Notes: a model not told the origin generated them from the letters alone. Positions 34,863 to 45,295 are shown, numbered from the stretch's first letter. The stretch is DNA of 64,000 nt from Gracilibacillus lacisalsi DSM 19029 (GCF_000377765.1 NZ_KB898678.1:19454-83453), one strand, 5' to 3'. Numbers and translations are program-made.

Positions 34863-34889
34863 TTTAATTTTTAAAAATAGGAGGAACGA

Positions 34890-36353
34890 ATGATGGTTAT
34901 GAAATATCTTCAAAATATCGGTAGATCATTAATGTTACCGGTTGCCGTATTGCCAGCTGCTGCGATATTAATGGGGCTTGGTTATTGGATGGACCCGGAA
35001 GGTTGGGGGGAAGCAAATGTAATAGCAGCCTTTTTAATTAAAGCCGGTGAATCTATTGTTTCCGGTGAAAGTATGTCAATCTTATTTGCGGTAGGTATTG
35101 CTTTTGGGATGTCCAAAGACAAGGATGGATCTGCTGCATTGAGTGGATTGGTAGCTTATTTAGTCGTTACGACCTTGTTATCAACGGAATCTGTGGCACT
35201 GTTACAAGGTGTAGATCCAGACAATGTTAATGCAGCTTTTGATAGTGTTGAAAATCAATTTATCGGAATTATCTCAGGTATTGTTGCTTCTATTATGTAT
35301 AATCGATTTAGTCATGTAAAATTACCAGATGCTTTTGCGTTTTTCAGTGGTAAGCGTTTAGTGCCAATCATGACAGCGGTATCTAGCTTACTCATATCTG
35401 CCGTTCTCTTCTTCGTTTGGCCGGTTGTTTATTCTGGATTAGTTTCCTTTGGTAAGGCCATTCTAGATTTAGATGCTATCGGTGCAGGTTTATATGGCTT
35501 CTTTAACCGTTTATTAATACCGACTGGCCTTCATCACGCTTTAAACTCTGTTTTTTGGTTTGATGTTGCTGGTATTAATGATATTGCGAATTTTTGGTCT
35601 GGAGAAGGGGAAAAAGGTGTTACAGGTATGTACATGGCAGGCTTTTTCCCAGTTATGATGTTTGGTTTACCAGCAGCAGCGTTAGCAATGTATCATACAG
35701 CTAAAACAACAAGAAAGAAAACAGCCGCATCCTTACTTTTAGCAGCTGGTTTTGCTTCGTTCTTTACAGGTGTAACAGAACCGTTAGAATTTTCATTTAT
35801 GTTCTTAGCTCCAGCATTATATGTAGTGCATGCCGCTTTAACAGGTATTTCCATGGCTGTAGCAGCTGCCTTTGATTGGACAGCAGGTTTTGGATTTAGT
35901 GCTGGTTTTATTGATTTCTTTTTAAGTTCAAGATTACCATTAGCTAACCAGCCATTAATGTTACTTGTTCAAGGTTTAGTCATTGGTGTTATTTATTATG
36001 TACTATTTCGCTTCTTAATCACGAAGTTTAATTTCAAAACACCAGGCCGTGAAGATGATGTAGAGCAGGTGGAAAATGCAAGTGAAGAATCTTCTGGTGA
36101 TGATGATATAGCTACAATGGCAAAAGAAATTTATGCTGGACTAGGTGGAGATGACAATGTTGTCACACTAGATAACTGTGTGACACGATTAAGATTAGAC
36201 GTTAAAGATATGGATGCCGTTGATCAGCAACGTATAAAAAATACTGGTGTACCCGGAATCAATATTGTAGGTAAAAATAGCATCCAAGTAATAGTTGGAA
36301 CTCAAGTGCAATTTGTAGCAGATGAAATCAAAAAAATACGAAAACAACATTAA
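34890..36353 (+). CDS. nagE: PTS transporter subunit IIBC, N-acetylglucosamine type
   Basis: 487-residue sugar permease of the glucose-family PTS. The IIC membrane domain (about residues 1-380) begins with YLQNIGRSLMLPVAVLPAAA and includes FFTGVTEPLEF. The IIB domain follows, with the phosphorylated C430 in LDNCVTRLRL. Features such as IPTGLHHALNSVFWFDVAGI are typical of GlcNAc-specific members (NagE/NagP) rather than glucose PtsG; this is judged from memory. AGGAGG lies 5 bases before ATG 34890. With the IIA at 33511 and HPr/EI from elsewhere it would import GlcNAc released by the chitinase as GlcNAc 6-phosphate. Confidence 0.87.
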   Translation: MMVMKYLQNIGRSLMLPVAVLPAAAILMGLGYWMDPEGWGEANVIAAFLIKAGESIVSGESMSILFAVGIAFGMSKDKDGSAALSGLVAYLVVTTLLSTESVALLQGVDPDNVNAAFDSVENQFIGIISGIVASIMYNRFSHVKLPDAFAFFSGKRLVPIMTAVSSLLISAVLFFVWPVVYSGLVSFGKAILDLDAIGAGLYGFFNRLLIPTGLHHALNSVFWFDVAGINDIANFWSGEGEKGVTGMYMAGFFPVMMFGLPAAALAMYHTAKTTRKKTAASLLLAAGFASFFTGVTEPLEFSFMFLAPALYVVHAALTGISMAVAAAFDWTAGFGFSAGFIDFFLSSRLPLANQPLMLLVQGLVIGVIYYVLFRFLITKFNFKTPGREDDVEQVENASEESSGDDDIATMAKEIYAGLGGDDNVVTLDNCVTRLRLDVKDMDAVDQQRIKNTGVPGINIVGKNSIQVIVGTQVQFVADEIKKIRKQH

Positions 36354-36362
36354 AATAACTGA

Positions 36363-36392
36363 GCATGGAGATTTGGTTCTCCATGCTTTTTT
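36363..36392 (+). terminator. Rho-independent terminator of the PTS operon
   Basis: GCATGGAG (36363-36370) and CTCCATGC (36379-36386) form a perfect 8-bp stem with an 8-base loop, followed by TTTTTT. Confidence 0.92.
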
Positions 36393-36397
36393 GCTTG

Positions 36398-36545
36398 GAA
36401 GGAAAGTATAAAATTGCGCAGATGTCTAGTTCGAGCGTCCAAATACTAGGCGACTTCAAGAATCGTCCTACGATAAGTCATCATCGGTTCGCAAGCGTAT
36501 CTGGAATCTTACTTATCCTGACAAATCAATCAGCTTTCTTATCGA
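36398..36545 (+). repeat. Intergenic repeat, family 2, copy 2
   Basis: It has GGAAAGTATAAAATT, GCAGATGTCTAGTTCGAGCG, TAGGCGACTTCAAGAATCG and GATAAGTCATCATCGGTTCG in the same order as copies 1 and 3; the 3' half is diverged. As with copy 1, it begins right after a terminator. With the terminator it accounts for most of 36354-36659. Confidence 0.75.
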
Positions 36546-36659
36546 TACTCGATTCATTTTTTGCCTTGTTCCCACATAGATATAGATATGGCAACTACTG
36601 AAACAATTACATCATGCTTGGAAGTATAAGCAAGGTTTACATTATTGGGAGGTTGTTCT

Positions 36660-38555
36660 ATGGATATCTTAAGAAGGGTGCAAGAATATCGTCAAACACA
36701 AGATGCCTTGAAATGGGAAGGTACATTTGCAGAGTATCTTGAATTGTTAAAAGAAAAACCATACCTTGCACAATCTGCTCATTCCCGTATCTACCAGATG
36801 ATAAAAGATGAAGGGGTAGAAGAAGAAAATGGGGTGCGTAAATATAACTTCTTCAGTCATGAATTATTTGGATTGGAAGAAGCGTTAGAGAAACTGGTTG
36901 AGGAATACTTTCATCCAGCTGCTAAAAGGCTAGATGTTAAAAAGCGGATTTTATTATTAATGGGACCGGTTAGTGGCGGGAAATCGACTTTGGTCACATT
37001 ATTAAAAAGAGGATTAGAGAAGTACACGTTGACAGATCGAGGTGCGGTGTATGCAATTAAAAATTGCCCCATGCATGAAAATCCGTTGCACCTGATACCA
37101 CAGCATTTGAGAGCTGATTTTGAAAGAGAATATGGCATAAAAATTGAAGGAAGTTTATCTCCCTTAAATAGACTACGACTCGAGGAGGAATACGGTGGTA
37201 GAATTGAAGATGTTAAAATAGAGCGGATCTTTTTTTCAGAAGATAACCGGGTCGGTATTGGTACATTTAGTCCGTCCGATCCGAAATCACAGGATATTGC
37301 GGACCTTACTGGATCAATTGATTTTTCCACGATTGCCACGTATGGATCAGAGTCAGACCCTCGTGCATATCGCTTTGACGGAGAGTTGAATAAAGCTAAC
37401 CGTGGATTGATGGAATTTCAGGAAATGCTCAAATGTGATGAGAAATTTCTCTGGCATTTACTTTCATTAACACAGGAAGGTAACTTTAAAGCAGGCCGAT
37501 TTGCCTTGATCTCAGCAGATGAGATGATAGTAGCCCATACGAATGAATCTGAGTATCGTTCTTTTATATCTAATAAAAAGAATGAGGCATTACACTCAAG
37601 AATGATTGTGATGCCGATTCCATATAACTTAAAATTAGATCAGGAAGAGCGAATATATCAAAAAATGATTGAAGAAAGTGATATCCAGGACGTCCACATT
37701 GCACCACACACTCTAAAAATAGCTGCGATGTTTACAATTCTTACACGATTAAAAGAGTCGAAGCAAAGCAATGTCAGTATGTTGAAAAAGATGTATTTAT
37801 ATAATGATCAAGATGTTGAAGGATTTAGCGATCAAGATGTGAATGCAATGAAAAAGGAATATCCTGATGAAGGCATGACTGGAATTGATCCTCGTTATGT
37901 CATCAATCGCATCTCATCGACGATTATCCGTAAAGAAATGCAGGCAATCAATGCGCTTGATGTATTGCGATCATTGAAAGATGGCTTGGATGATCATCCT
38001 TCGATTACGAAAGAACAAAAAGAAGATTATTTGGACTTTATTTCGATTGCCCGTAAAGAATATGATGAACTGGCGAAAAAAGAAGTACAGAAAGCATTCG
38101 TTTATTCCTATGAAGAATCTGCCAAAACGCTGATGGACAATTATTTAGATAATGTGGAAGCATTCTGTAATAAAGCAAAATTACAGGATCCACTAACAGG
38201 AGAAGAAATGCATCCTGATGAAAAATTAATGCGCTCGATTGAAGAACAAATCGGTATATCTGAAAATGCCAAAAAAGCATTTCGCGAAGAAATCCTAATC
38301 CGAATTTCAGCTTATGCACGCAAAGGCAAAAAGTTTGATTATCAATCACATGAACGCCTGCGCGAAGCGATTCAAAAGAAATTATTTGCTGACTTGAAGG
38401 ACGTAGTAAAAATCACCACTTCCACGAAAACACCAGATGAGCAGCAGTTAAAGAAAATGAATGAAGTAGTGGCAACTTTAGTGGAAGAGTATGGCTATAA
38501 TACACAATCTGCTAATGATCTGTTACGTTATGTCGGTAGCTTGTTAAATCGATAA
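36660..38555 (+). CDS. prkA: Serine protein kinase PrkA
   Basis: 631-residue protein, the exact length of Bacillus PrkA. The Walker A motif is GPVSGGKST (G102-T110) in the AAA-like N-terminal half; the C-terminal half carries the PrkA-specific kinase-like domain. PrkA is linked to sporulation and is usually encoded next to yhbH; here panF, yhdT and odhAB lie between the two. ATG 36660 has GGGAGG 7 bases upstream; an in-frame TTG at 36645 lies before that site. A strong terminator follows. Confidence 0.95.
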   Translation: MDILRRVQEYRQTQDALKWEGTFAEYLELLKEKPYLAQSAHSRIYQMIKDEGVEEENGVRKYNFFSHELFGLEEALEKLVEEYFHPAAKRLDVKKRILLLMGPVSGGKSTLVTLLKRGLEKYTLTDRGAVYAIKNCPMHENPLHLIPQHLRADFEREYGIKIEGSLSPLNRLRLEEEYGGRIEDVKIERIFFSEDNRVGIGTFSPSDPKSQDIADLTGSIDFSTIATYGSESDPRAYRFDGELNKANRGLMEFQEMLKCDEKFLWHLLSLTQEGNFKAGRFALISADEMIVAHTNESEYRSFISNKKNEALHSRMIVMPIPYNLKLDQEERIYQKMIEESDIQDVHIAPHTLKIAAMFTILTRLKESKQSNVSMLKKMYLYNDQDVEGFSDQDVNAMKKEYPDEGMTGIDPRYVINRISSTIIRKEMQAINALDVLRSLKDGLDDHPSITKEQKEDYLDFISIARKEYDELAKKEVQKAFVYSYEESAKTLMDNYLDNVEAFCNKAKLQDPLTGEEMHPDEKLMRSIEEQIGISENAKKAFREEILIRISAYARKGKKFDYQSHERLREAIQKKLFADLKDVVKITTSTKTPDEQQLKKMNEVVATLVEEYGYNTQSANDLLRYVGSLLNR

Positions 38556-38559
38556 TAAG

Positions 38560-38592
38560 AAAATGACCTCCTTTGTCCGGAGGTCATTTTTG
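38560..38592 (+). terminator. Rho-independent terminator of prkA
   Basis: AAAATGACCTCC (38560-38571) pairs perfectly with GGAGGTCATTTT (38579-38590) around a 7-base loop, ending in a T tract. Confidence 0.93.
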
Positions 38593-38609
38593 TGTGTGCA
38601 TTTTAAAAA

Positions 38610-38690
38610 GTGTCCAATATATCACTAGAAGTCTCCAATAAATGATCGAAAGTGTCCAATAAACAGTAAAAAGTGTCCAATAAATTCACA
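38610..38690. repeat. Array of four 21-nt units, GTGTCCAATAAA type
   Basis: The motif GTGTCCAATA or a near copy begins at 38610, 38631 (GTCTCCAATA), 38652 and 38673, an exact 21-base spacing each time. The 9-10 bases between motifs vary and end in A-rich runs. It fills the gap between the prkA terminator and the end of the convergent panF gene and runs a few bases into panF. A second array of the same period lies at 54411-54484. Confidence 0.85.
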
Positions 38691-40113
38691 GCACTTTGTT
38701 TCTCAAGCTTAAACTAGCTCCAACATAGGCAATCAGTGATATCGCTATCGATGAGACAACCGAATGCATGCCGAACGGTTCTGGATAAAAGGCTTGAAAC
38801 AAAATGTACGAGCTGAAGCCTGTAATAATCGCTGCAATTGCGCCATATTTGTTTCCTTTTTTCCAATAGATCCCCATTACAACCGGCCAAATAAATGCAG
38901 CTTCCAACCCGCCAATAGTATATAAATTCAGCCAAATGATTAAATCAGGTGGATTAATCGCAATTAAGTATACAATCAACCCTAAAATAGCGGTTATGGT
39001 CATGCTTAATGTACGAACTTTTTTCTTAGAGGCTGTTGGCTGTATGTAATTAAGATAGACGTCTTTAACAATGGTTGAGCTGACTAATAATAGCAAGGAG
39101 TCAACTGTCGACATGATGGCTGCGAGTGGTGCTGCTAATACTATTCCTGCCAACCAAGCTGGTAATACTTCTAAAGCAATTAACGGGATGACTGTATCAG
39201 CTACTTCAACACCTGGCAAAATCGGACGAGCAAATACTCCGATTAAATGCATGTTTAACATAATAACACCGACGACAATAGTACCAATGATTAGTGCACG
39301 ATGAAATGATTTCGTGTTTTTATAGGACATCGCTCGAACCACAATTTGCGGTAACGCTACAATCCCAACACCAACCAATATCCAAAAAGAGGATACGTAC
39401 TGTGGTGATAAGCTTCCATCTGCCCCGTATGGTGTAATTAGATTAGGATTCTCAGCACGAAGGTCAGCCATGATCGAAGAAATACCGCCTCCTGCTATAA
39501 TGATCGATGCCAGTAAGATGACAGTTCCGATAATCATAATCGTTCCTTGAATGGAATCCGTCAAAGTTACTGCACGAAACCCACCGAAAGTAACATAAAT
39601 AAGTACAGTTAATACAAAAATAAGTAATGCAGAATGATAGGATAACCCAGTAATAGACTCGATTAACCGACCACCGCCAATCCATTGAGCGGCCATGGCA
39701 GAAAATAAAAAGACAATAATACTGAATGAAGACAATAATACAACCCATTTGGATTGATATCTTTCTTTAAGGAAGTCTACCATCGTGATCGCTTTAAATT
39801 TTTTTGCGGTGATTGCAAATCTTTTTCCGAGAATCATTAAGGTGAAATAACCTGTGGAGACCTGGATAACAGATAATAATACCCAACCTAACCCCTCATT
39901 GTAGGCTACCCCGGGCCCACCGATAAAACTGCTGGCACTTCCATATGTTGCAGTCATTGTCATCGCTAAGACAAATCCGCCTAAGCTGCGTCCGCCTAAA
40001 TAATAATCTTCCATAAAGGAAGCACTTGTATTGGTCGTTCTGCTCGCCAATAAACCAATTAAAAAAATAACGGCAACGGAACTGAATAATGTAATAGATG
40101 CTACTAAATTCAT
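38686..40113 (-). CDS. panF: Sodium/pantothenate symporter
   Basis: 475-residue member of the sodium:solute symporter family with about 13 membrane segments. FMEDYYLGGRSLGGFVLAMT near residue 33 and FGGFRAVTLTDSIQG near 175 are family signatures. Resemblance to PanF and the presence of a YhdT-like gene upstream, overlapping by 4 bases, support sodium-driven uptake of pantothenate, the vitamin precursor of coenzyme A. The ATG is inside the end of the yhdT gene. Its 3' end reaches the 21-nt repeat array. Confidence 0.9.
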   Translation of the reverse strand: MNLVASITLFSSVAVIFLIGLLASRTTNTSASFMEDYYLGGRSLGGFVLAMTMTATYGSASSFIGGPGVAYNEGLGWVLLSVIQVSTGYFTLMILGKRFAITAKKFKAITMVDFLKERYQSKWVVLLSSFSIIVFLFSAMAAQWIGGGRLIESITGLSYHSALLIFVLTVLIYVTFGGFRAVTLTDSIQGTIMIIGTVILLASIIIAGGGISSIMADLRAENPNLITPYGADGSLSPQYVSSFWILVGVGIVALPQIVVRAMSYKNTKSFHRALIIGTIVVGVIMLNMHLIGVFARPILPGVEVADTVIPLIALEVLPAWLAGIVLAAPLAAIMSTVDSLLLLVSSTIVKDVYLNYIQPTASKKKVRTLSMTITAILGLIVYLIAINPPDLIIWLNLYTIGGLEAAFIWPVVMGIYWKKGNKYGAIAAIITGFSSYILFQAFYPEPFGMHSVVSSIAISLIAYVGASLSLRNKVL

Positions 40114-40385
40114 GATTGTTCGAACTCCTCATCATCAAAAGGTAAATCAGTGAAAAAGAATTTCACGATAATAAATACAAGCATGGACATAATGATAATA
40201 CCTGCAATACAGCTATAGAAAAACCATGCGGGAAATCCTAAAATATATTGATACTCAGCAGGATCTTTTTTTCCTAAGCCATATGCAAAAGCAAACCACC
40301 AGATAAAGTGAAACACTACTAAAAAGACACCGATGAGTGCTTCGCGATTGGCTATTTGAATAGGATTTTTATCTAATTCTTTCAT
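40110..40385 (-). CDS. yhdT: YhdT family small membrane protein (DUF997)
   Basis: 91-residue protein with two membrane segments (about residues 17-37 and 52-75). FHFIWWFAFAYGLG and FPAWFFYSCIAG match the YhdT family, found as the small partner encoded with PanF symporters. GAGGAGGAAA precedes the ATG, and the stop overlaps the panF start (ATGA). Its role is not known; the constant pairing suggests an accessory to the transporter. Confidence 0.88.
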   Translation of the reverse strand: MKELDKNPIQIANREALIGVFLVVFHFIWWFAFAYGLGKKDPAEYQYILGFPAWFFYSCIAGIIIMSMLVFIIVKFFFTDLPFDDEEFEQS

Positions 40386-40782
40386 TTATTATTTTCCTCC
40401 TCAATCAAATTCCTACCTTAAAAGTAAATCATATCAGAGCGTTGGTGACAACTGCATGGCTTGTATTAATGCAGTTAGCTTCTTTAAAAATAACTTTTAA
40501 TAATGGCCCATTATTCCGTTTAAAATAGTACAAAAGTGTGAAGTTATTTCCCCTTTTTGTAAGCATTCTCATAAACGATCATAATGTACCTTTTAACGCA
40601 TAAAAACTAGCTTTTTTAAGCTTTTTTTATACTTATTAAACTTTTCCAAAAAATCGTAACTTATATGTTGTTTCCCTAGGTAAAATAGGTTATATTTATT
40701 GATGTAATGTTTTACTCATTACAACATTTGGATGGGAGTTTAGTTTAGCAGGAGAAAGTGACTTCTAATGGGGGTATAAGAC
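40386..40782 (+). promoter_or_regulatory. Divergent yhdT-odhA intergenic region with an odhA promoter candidate
   Basis: TTGTTT (40668-40673) and TATATT (40691-40696) are 17 bases apart and face odhA, about 85 bases before its start. Upstream lies a very AT-rich stretch. I see no hairpin terminator, riboswitch or small gene in this 397-bp interval. Confidence 0.5.
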
Positions 40783-43653
40783 GTGACACAGCAGGAATCC
40801 AGTGAGAGATTCTGGAAAAAATTTTACGGTCCTAATATGGGCTATGTACAAGAGCAGTATGAACTTTATTTGGAAAACAAAGACTCTGTCGATTCATCCC
40901 TGAAAGAAATGTTTGATCAGTACGGAGCTCCAAAAGAATTAATTGAAGGACAGCAAGCAGAGGTAGCAAGCAGTAAAGGCTTATCATCTGATATAAGTGC
41001 GAAACAATTAACCTCAGCAATTAAGCTTGTTGAGGCTATTCGTCGTTATGGTCATTTGAAAGCTGAGATTTACCCTGTTGGATCAGGTATAGCAAGTGAT
41101 ACTACACTTGTTGATCCAAGCTATTACAATCTAAGTAAAGACGTTTTGGAAGCGATTCCGGCTGAATGGGTTTGGGATGCCACTGTTCAAGGGGTGAACA
41201 ATGCGCAGGATGTTGTTGATTATTTGTTAGCTCAATATGCAGGAACGATTTCATTTGAGTACGATCATGTAAACAATGACGAAGAGCGCTTGTGGTTCCA
41301 AGAGAACATTGAGTCTGGTAAGTATCGTTTTCCATTCTCAGAGAAGGAGAAAAAAGAACTACTTGGAAAGATCGTTGATGTGGAAGGTTTTGAAAATTTC
41401 TTAGCGAAAACTTTTGTCGCACAGAAACGTTTTTCGATCGAAGGCTTGGAAATGATGGTTCCTATTTTAGATCGAATCGTTCAAAATTCCTTTTATGATG
41501 AAACAGAAGAGATTCTAATGGGGATGGCTCACCGTGGTAGATTAAGTGTACTGACACATATTTTAGGTAAGCCATTTGATAAGCTATTTTCTGAATTTCA
41601 TCCGTCAGCAGATAAGGAATTAGTGCCATCTTCACCGGGTTCAAGAGCGATTACGTATGGATGGACTGGTGATGTGAAATATCACTTTGGCGCAAAACGC
41701 GATGTCGGGGAAGAGAAACCATCACCAACTAAGATTACATTAGCACATAACCCTTCACATTTGGAGTTTGTTAACCCAGTTGTAGAAGGTTTTACAAGAG
41801 CAGCACAAGATTTTCGTTTCCAAAAAGGTAGTCCCGAGCAAAATGTCAATAAAGCATTTAGTATTTTGATTCATGGTGATGCGGCATTTATTGGTGAAGG
41901 TGTAGTAGCAGAAACCTTTAACCTGAGTGCATTAGATGGCTACCGAACAGGTGGAACATTGCATATCATTGCGAATAACTTAGTAGGTTTTACAACGGGG
42001 CAACGCCAAGGTCGTTCCACTAGGTATGCAAGTGACTTAGCGAAAGGTTTTGAAGTACCTATTATCCATGTCAATGCAGATGATCCGGAAGCTTGTATTT
42101 CAGCAGCAACATTAGCGTATGATTACCGTAAAAAGTTTCAAAAAGATGTGTTAATTGATTTAGTCGGTTATAGACGCTATGGTCACAATGAAATGGACGA
42201 ACCACGTGCTACACAACCGAAATTGTATCAATCAATTGACCAACACCCAACTTGTGCCAATGTTTATGCTAAACGACTACAAGAAGAAGGAATTTTAGCA
42301 GAAAATACTTTTGAAGAAATGAAAGAAGCTGTTTTTAATAAATTACAAGGCATTTATGATGATATGACGGAAAGTGTTAATGAAAATCCAGAAGCATTGC
42401 CAGTACCACAAGCGTTGCAGAATGGGTTGAGTGACATTGAAACGTCGGTGCCAAAGGATTTACTGCTTTCACTTAATAAAGGTCTATTAAAACGACCAGA
42501 AGGTTTCCAATCCTTTAAGAAGCTCGAAAAAATATTATCTAAGCGTCATCATACATTCGAAAAAGATGAAAAAGCTGATTGGGCAGTAGCAGAAGCTTTA
42601 GCCTATGCTTCGATTTTACAAGACGGTATTCCAATTCGTATTACAGGACAGGATTCAGAACGTGGAACATTTGCACACCGCCATTTAATGTTACATGATG
42701 TGGATTCAAGTGATACGTATTGCCCAATGCATGGACTGGATGAAGCAAAAGCGACATTCGACATTCACAACAGTCCATTGTCAGAAGCTGCGGTACTAGG
42801 ATTTGAATACGGTTATAGTGTAAAAGCACCAAAAACATTAGTTATTTGGGAAGCACAATTTGGAGACTTTGCCAATGCAGGTCAGGTAATTTTTGATCAA
42901 TTTATCTCATCTGGTCGTGCGAAGTGGGATGAACGTTCTAATATGGTGATGTTATTACCGCATGGTTATGAAGGCCAAGGACCAGAACACTCTAGTGCAA
43001 GAGCAGAACGGTTCTTAACGATGGCAGCGGAAAATAACTGGATTGTCGCTAATGTTACAACCAGTGCACAATTCTTCCATCTGTTAAGACGTCAAGCTGC
43101 TTTAGTGGACAGTGAAGCAGCGCGTCCTTTAGTTGTTTTAACACCTAAGAGCTTGTTACGCAGTCCGCGAGTAGTGTCAACAATAGAGGAGTTTACGAAT
43201 GGTAAATTCCAATCATTAATACCTCAGCCAGGCTTAGAGTTAACATCAAAAAAAGCTAAGCGATTATTAATTGGTACAGGGAAAGTTATGGTAGACATTC
43301 AAGAAAAAATGAGTGAAAGCCTAGAGAAATATGAAGATATTCATGTTGTTCGTTTAGAGCAAATCTATCCATTTCCTGAAAAGAAAATTCAAGAGGTCAT
43401 TGATGGTTGTCCTAAATTGCAAGAAGTGGTTTGGGTACAAGAAGAACCACGTAATATGGGGGCATGGAATTTTGTAAAGGAATTGCTTTACAGAATGCTT
43501 GAGAATACAAAATTAGAATTACACTATGTTGGACGTACTGAACGTTCGTCACCATCCGTAGGTGATCCACACATACACAAAACAGAACAAAGACGCATAG
43601 TACAAAAAGCATTAGAGCTGTCTGAAGGAGGAGAAACCAATGAAGGAAATTAA
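40783..43653 (+). CDS. odhA: 2-oxoglutarate dehydrogenase E1 component
   Basis: 956-residue thiamine-diphosphate enzyme of the citric acid cycle that decarboxylates 2-oxoglutarate and passes succinyl to the lipoyl E2. The short N-terminal segment [31 protein letters not shown], the substrate motif [10 protein letters not shown] and the transketolase-like [12 protein letters not shown] are all present, and length is normal for Bacillus OdhA. The start is GTG 40783 after GGGGGTA. The odhB gene overlaps its end by 14 bases. E3 (lipoamide dehydrogenase) is not here, as is usual in Bacillus. Confidence 0.97.
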   Translation: MTQQESSERFWKKFYGPNMGYVQEQYELYLENKDSVDSSLKEMFDQYGAPKELIEGQQAEVASSKGLSSDISAKQLTSAIKLVEAIRRYGHLKAEIYPVGSGIASDTTLVDPSYYNLSKDVLEAIPAEWVWDATVQGVNNAQDVVDYLLAQYAGTISFEYDHVNNDEERLWFQENIESGKYRFPFSEKEKKELLGKIVDVEGFENFLAKTFVAQKRFSIEGLEMMVPILDRIVQNSFYDETEEILMGMAHRGRLSVLTHILGKPFDKLFSEFHPSADKELVPSSPGSRAITYGWTGDVKYHFGAKRDVGEEKPSPTKITLAHNPSHLEFVNPVVEGFTRAAQDFRFQKGSPEQNVNKAFSILIHGDAAFIGEGVVAETFNLSALDGYRTGGTLHIIANNLVGFTTGQRQGRSTRYASDLAKGFEVPIIHVNADDPEACISAATLAYDYRKKFQKDVLIDLVGYRRYGHNEMDEPRATQPKLYQSIDQHPTCANVYAKRLQEEGILAENTFEEMKEAVFNKLQGIYDDMTESVNENPEALPVPQALQNGLSDIETSVPKDLLLSLNKGLLKRPEGFQSFKKLEKILSKRHHTFEKDEKADWAVAEALAYASILQDGIPIRITGQDSERGTFAHRHLMLHDVDSSDTYCPMHGLDEAKATFDIHNSPLSEAAVLGFEYGYSVKAPKTLVIWEAQFGDFANAGQVIFDQFISSGRAKWDERSNMVMLLPHGYEGQGPEHSSARAERFLTMAAENNWIVANVTTSAQFFHLLRRQAALVDSEAARPLVVLTPKSLLRSPRVVSTIEEFTNGKFQSLIPQPGLELTSKKAKRLLIGTGKVMVDIQEKMSESLEKYEDIHVVRLEQIYPFPEKKIQEVIDGCPKLQEVVWVQEEPRNMGAWNFVKELLYRMLENTKLELHYVGRTERSSPSVGDPHIHKTEQRRIVQKALELSEGGETNEGN

Positions 43654-44914
43654 AGTCCCAGAATTAGCAGAATCCATTACGGAAGGTACGATAGCAGAGT
43701 GGCTAGTTAGTGAGGGGGATTCCGTCGAGAAAGGTGATCCGATCTGTGAGCTAGAAACAGATAAAGTTAATGTAGAAGTTAATGCTGATTATTCAGGTGT
43801 AATTGCTGAATTTGTTAAAGATGAAGGTGATGATGTAGAAGTAGGGGAAGTCATTGCGAAGATAGATGAAAATGGTGAAGCTGCTGGTGGTTCAACTGAA
43901 AGCTCCGACGATAAAGAAGAACCAAAAGCAAAAGAAGAAGAGAAAAACACAGAGCCAAAGAAAGAAGAAGCAGCTAGTAATGAAGCAACTGAACCGAAAA
44001 AAGCAGGAGATAAACAAAAAGTTGTCGCATCACCAGCTACGAGAAAACGTGCTCGTGAGTTAGGTATTGATCTGAATGATATTACTCCGACAGATCCACT
44101 AGGACGTATTCGTTCAGAAGATGTGGAGAACGCAGCGAAACCGAAAAAAGCAGATAAGAAGTCTAAGGCAGATAATCAAGCAAAAGCTTCTAGTTCCAAA
44201 GAAGAGTTTGATAAACCAGTAGAACGTGAGAAAATGACTCGCCGTCGTCAAACCATTGCTAATCGTCTTGTTGAAGCTCAGCACACAGCAGCAATGCTTA
44301 CGACATTTAATGAAGTAGACATGACTGCAGTGATGAAACTACGAAGCCAACGTAAAGATAAGTTCCAGGAAAAGCATGGTATTAAACTAGGCTTTATGTC
44401 GTTCTTTACCAAAGCAGTAGTTAGTGCATTGAAAGAGTTCCCGTACTTAAATGCAGAGATTCAAGAAAACGAAATTGTGAAGAAGAAATTCTATGATATC
44501 GGTATTGCTGTATCAACAGATGATGGCTTAGTTGTGCCAGTAGTACGTGATGCAGATCGTTTAGACTTTGCAGGAATCGAATCACAAATTGCTGATTTAG
44601 GTACCAAAGCGAAAAATAAAGAGTTGCAAATTAGTGACTTACAGGGCGGTTCCTTCACGATTACAAACGGTGGTATTTTTGGATCGTTATTATCCACGCC
44701 AATTCTAAATTCACCACAAGTTGGTATTTTAGGAATGCATACGATTCAAAAACGTCCGGTAGTAATGCCTGATGATTCCATTGAAGTTCGTCCAATGATG
44801 TATATCGCCTTATCATATGACCACCGTATCGTAGACGGAAAAGAAGCAGTACAATTCCTTGTACGCGTCAAACAATTATTAGAAGATCCATATGATCTAT
44901 TATTAGAAGGCTAA
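43640..44914 (+). CDS. odhB: Dihydrolipoyllysine succinyltransferase, 2-oxoglutarate dehydrogenase E2
   Basis: 424-residue E2. The lipoyl domain (residues 1-76) carries the lipoylated K42 in [10 protein letters not shown] Lys/Glu/Ala-rich linker follows, then the E1/E3-binding domain ([14 protein letters not shown], about 131-165) and the catalytic domain with H395 in [10 protein letters not shown]. It starts inside the end of odhA after GAAGGAGGAG, so translation is coupled, and ends at a strong terminator. Confidence 0.97.
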   Translation: MKEIKVPELAESITEGTIAEWLVSEGDSVEKGDPICELETDKVNVEVNADYSGVIAEFVKDEGDDVEVGEVIAKIDENGEAAGGSTESSDDKEEPKAKEEEKNTEPKKEEAASNEATEPKKAGDKQKVVASPATRKRARELGIDLNDITPTDPLGRIRSEDVENAAKPKKADKKSKADNQAKASSSKEEFDKPVEREKMTRRRQTIANRLVEAQHTAAMLTTFNEVDMTAVMKLRSQRKDKFQEKHGIKLGFMSFFTKAVVSALKEFPYLNAEIQENEIVKKKFYDIGIAVSTDDGLVVPVVRDADRLDFAGIESQIADLGTKAKNKELQISDLQGGSFTITNGGIFGSLLSTPILNSPQVGILGMHTIQKRPVVMPDDSIEVRPMMYIALSYDHRIVDGKEAVQFLVRVKQLLEDPYDLLLEG

Positions 44915-44918
44915 AATC

Positions 44919-44955
44919 AAAAGCACTCATCATTTTTTAATGGTGAGTGCTTTTT
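44919..44955 (+). terminator. Rho-independent terminator of odhAB
   Basis: AAAAGCACTCATCATT (44919-44934) pairs with AATGGTGAGTGCTTTT (44939-44954) over 16 bp with one wobble pair and a TTTT loop, ending in T residues. Confidence 0.93.
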
Positions 44956-45047
44956 GATAGAGCACAAAATACATAAACTGCGAAGTAACGTGAGTGAGGA
45001 TAGGCTCTCTTCCGTACTGCATTTTGATGAGTGCTGCCATACGCTTC

Positions 45048-45160
45048 GGCAGAATACTGCGCTTTCCGTGGGCGGTTTTTAGCTAACTTGGTGAAGAAAG
45101 GCACTTCACCAAGTGGATCTTCAGCTCTCGTGAGTCCCACAGGAGTCTCCGTATTCTGCC
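45048..45160 (+). repeat. Structured intergenic repeat, family 1, plus-strand copy
   Basis: The termini GGCAGAATAC (45048-45057) and GTATTCTGCC (45151-45160) pair perfectly. CCGTGGG pairs with CCCACAGG further in. The apical stem CTTGGTGAAG (45087-45096) pairs perfectly with CTTCACCAAG (45104-45113). Between stems lie the conserved blocks AGCTAACTT and AAGTGGATCTTCAGCTC. It shares the 742-bp gene-free region 44915-45656 with the odhAB terminator, a minus-strand copy and the yhbH promoter. Confidence 0.8.
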
Positions 45161-45295
45161 TACGCTATTTTTGTTCTCTGATTATAGAAAGGAATGAATT
45201 CACGGAACTAAATTTTTTTGTTTTACTACAGTTCTAATCGGCTGTAATTCCTGCTACATATGGTGAGAAATCGACTGGTTGATTGCGGATTAGTG

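Noticed and set aside
36365..36601. 78-codon open frame after the PTS operon
   Set aside because: It runs through the terminator and repeat family 2 copy 2, and has no proper ribosome-binding site or recognisable product.
38610..38690. Possible CRISPR-like array
   Set aside because: Motifs are about 10 bases with 9-12-base gaps, far below CRISPR repeat and spacer sizes, and no cas gene is present.
40386..40782. Riboswitch or small gene in the yhdT-odhA interval
   Set aside because: No conserved riboswitch core, hairpin-plus-T tract or credible short frame was seen.
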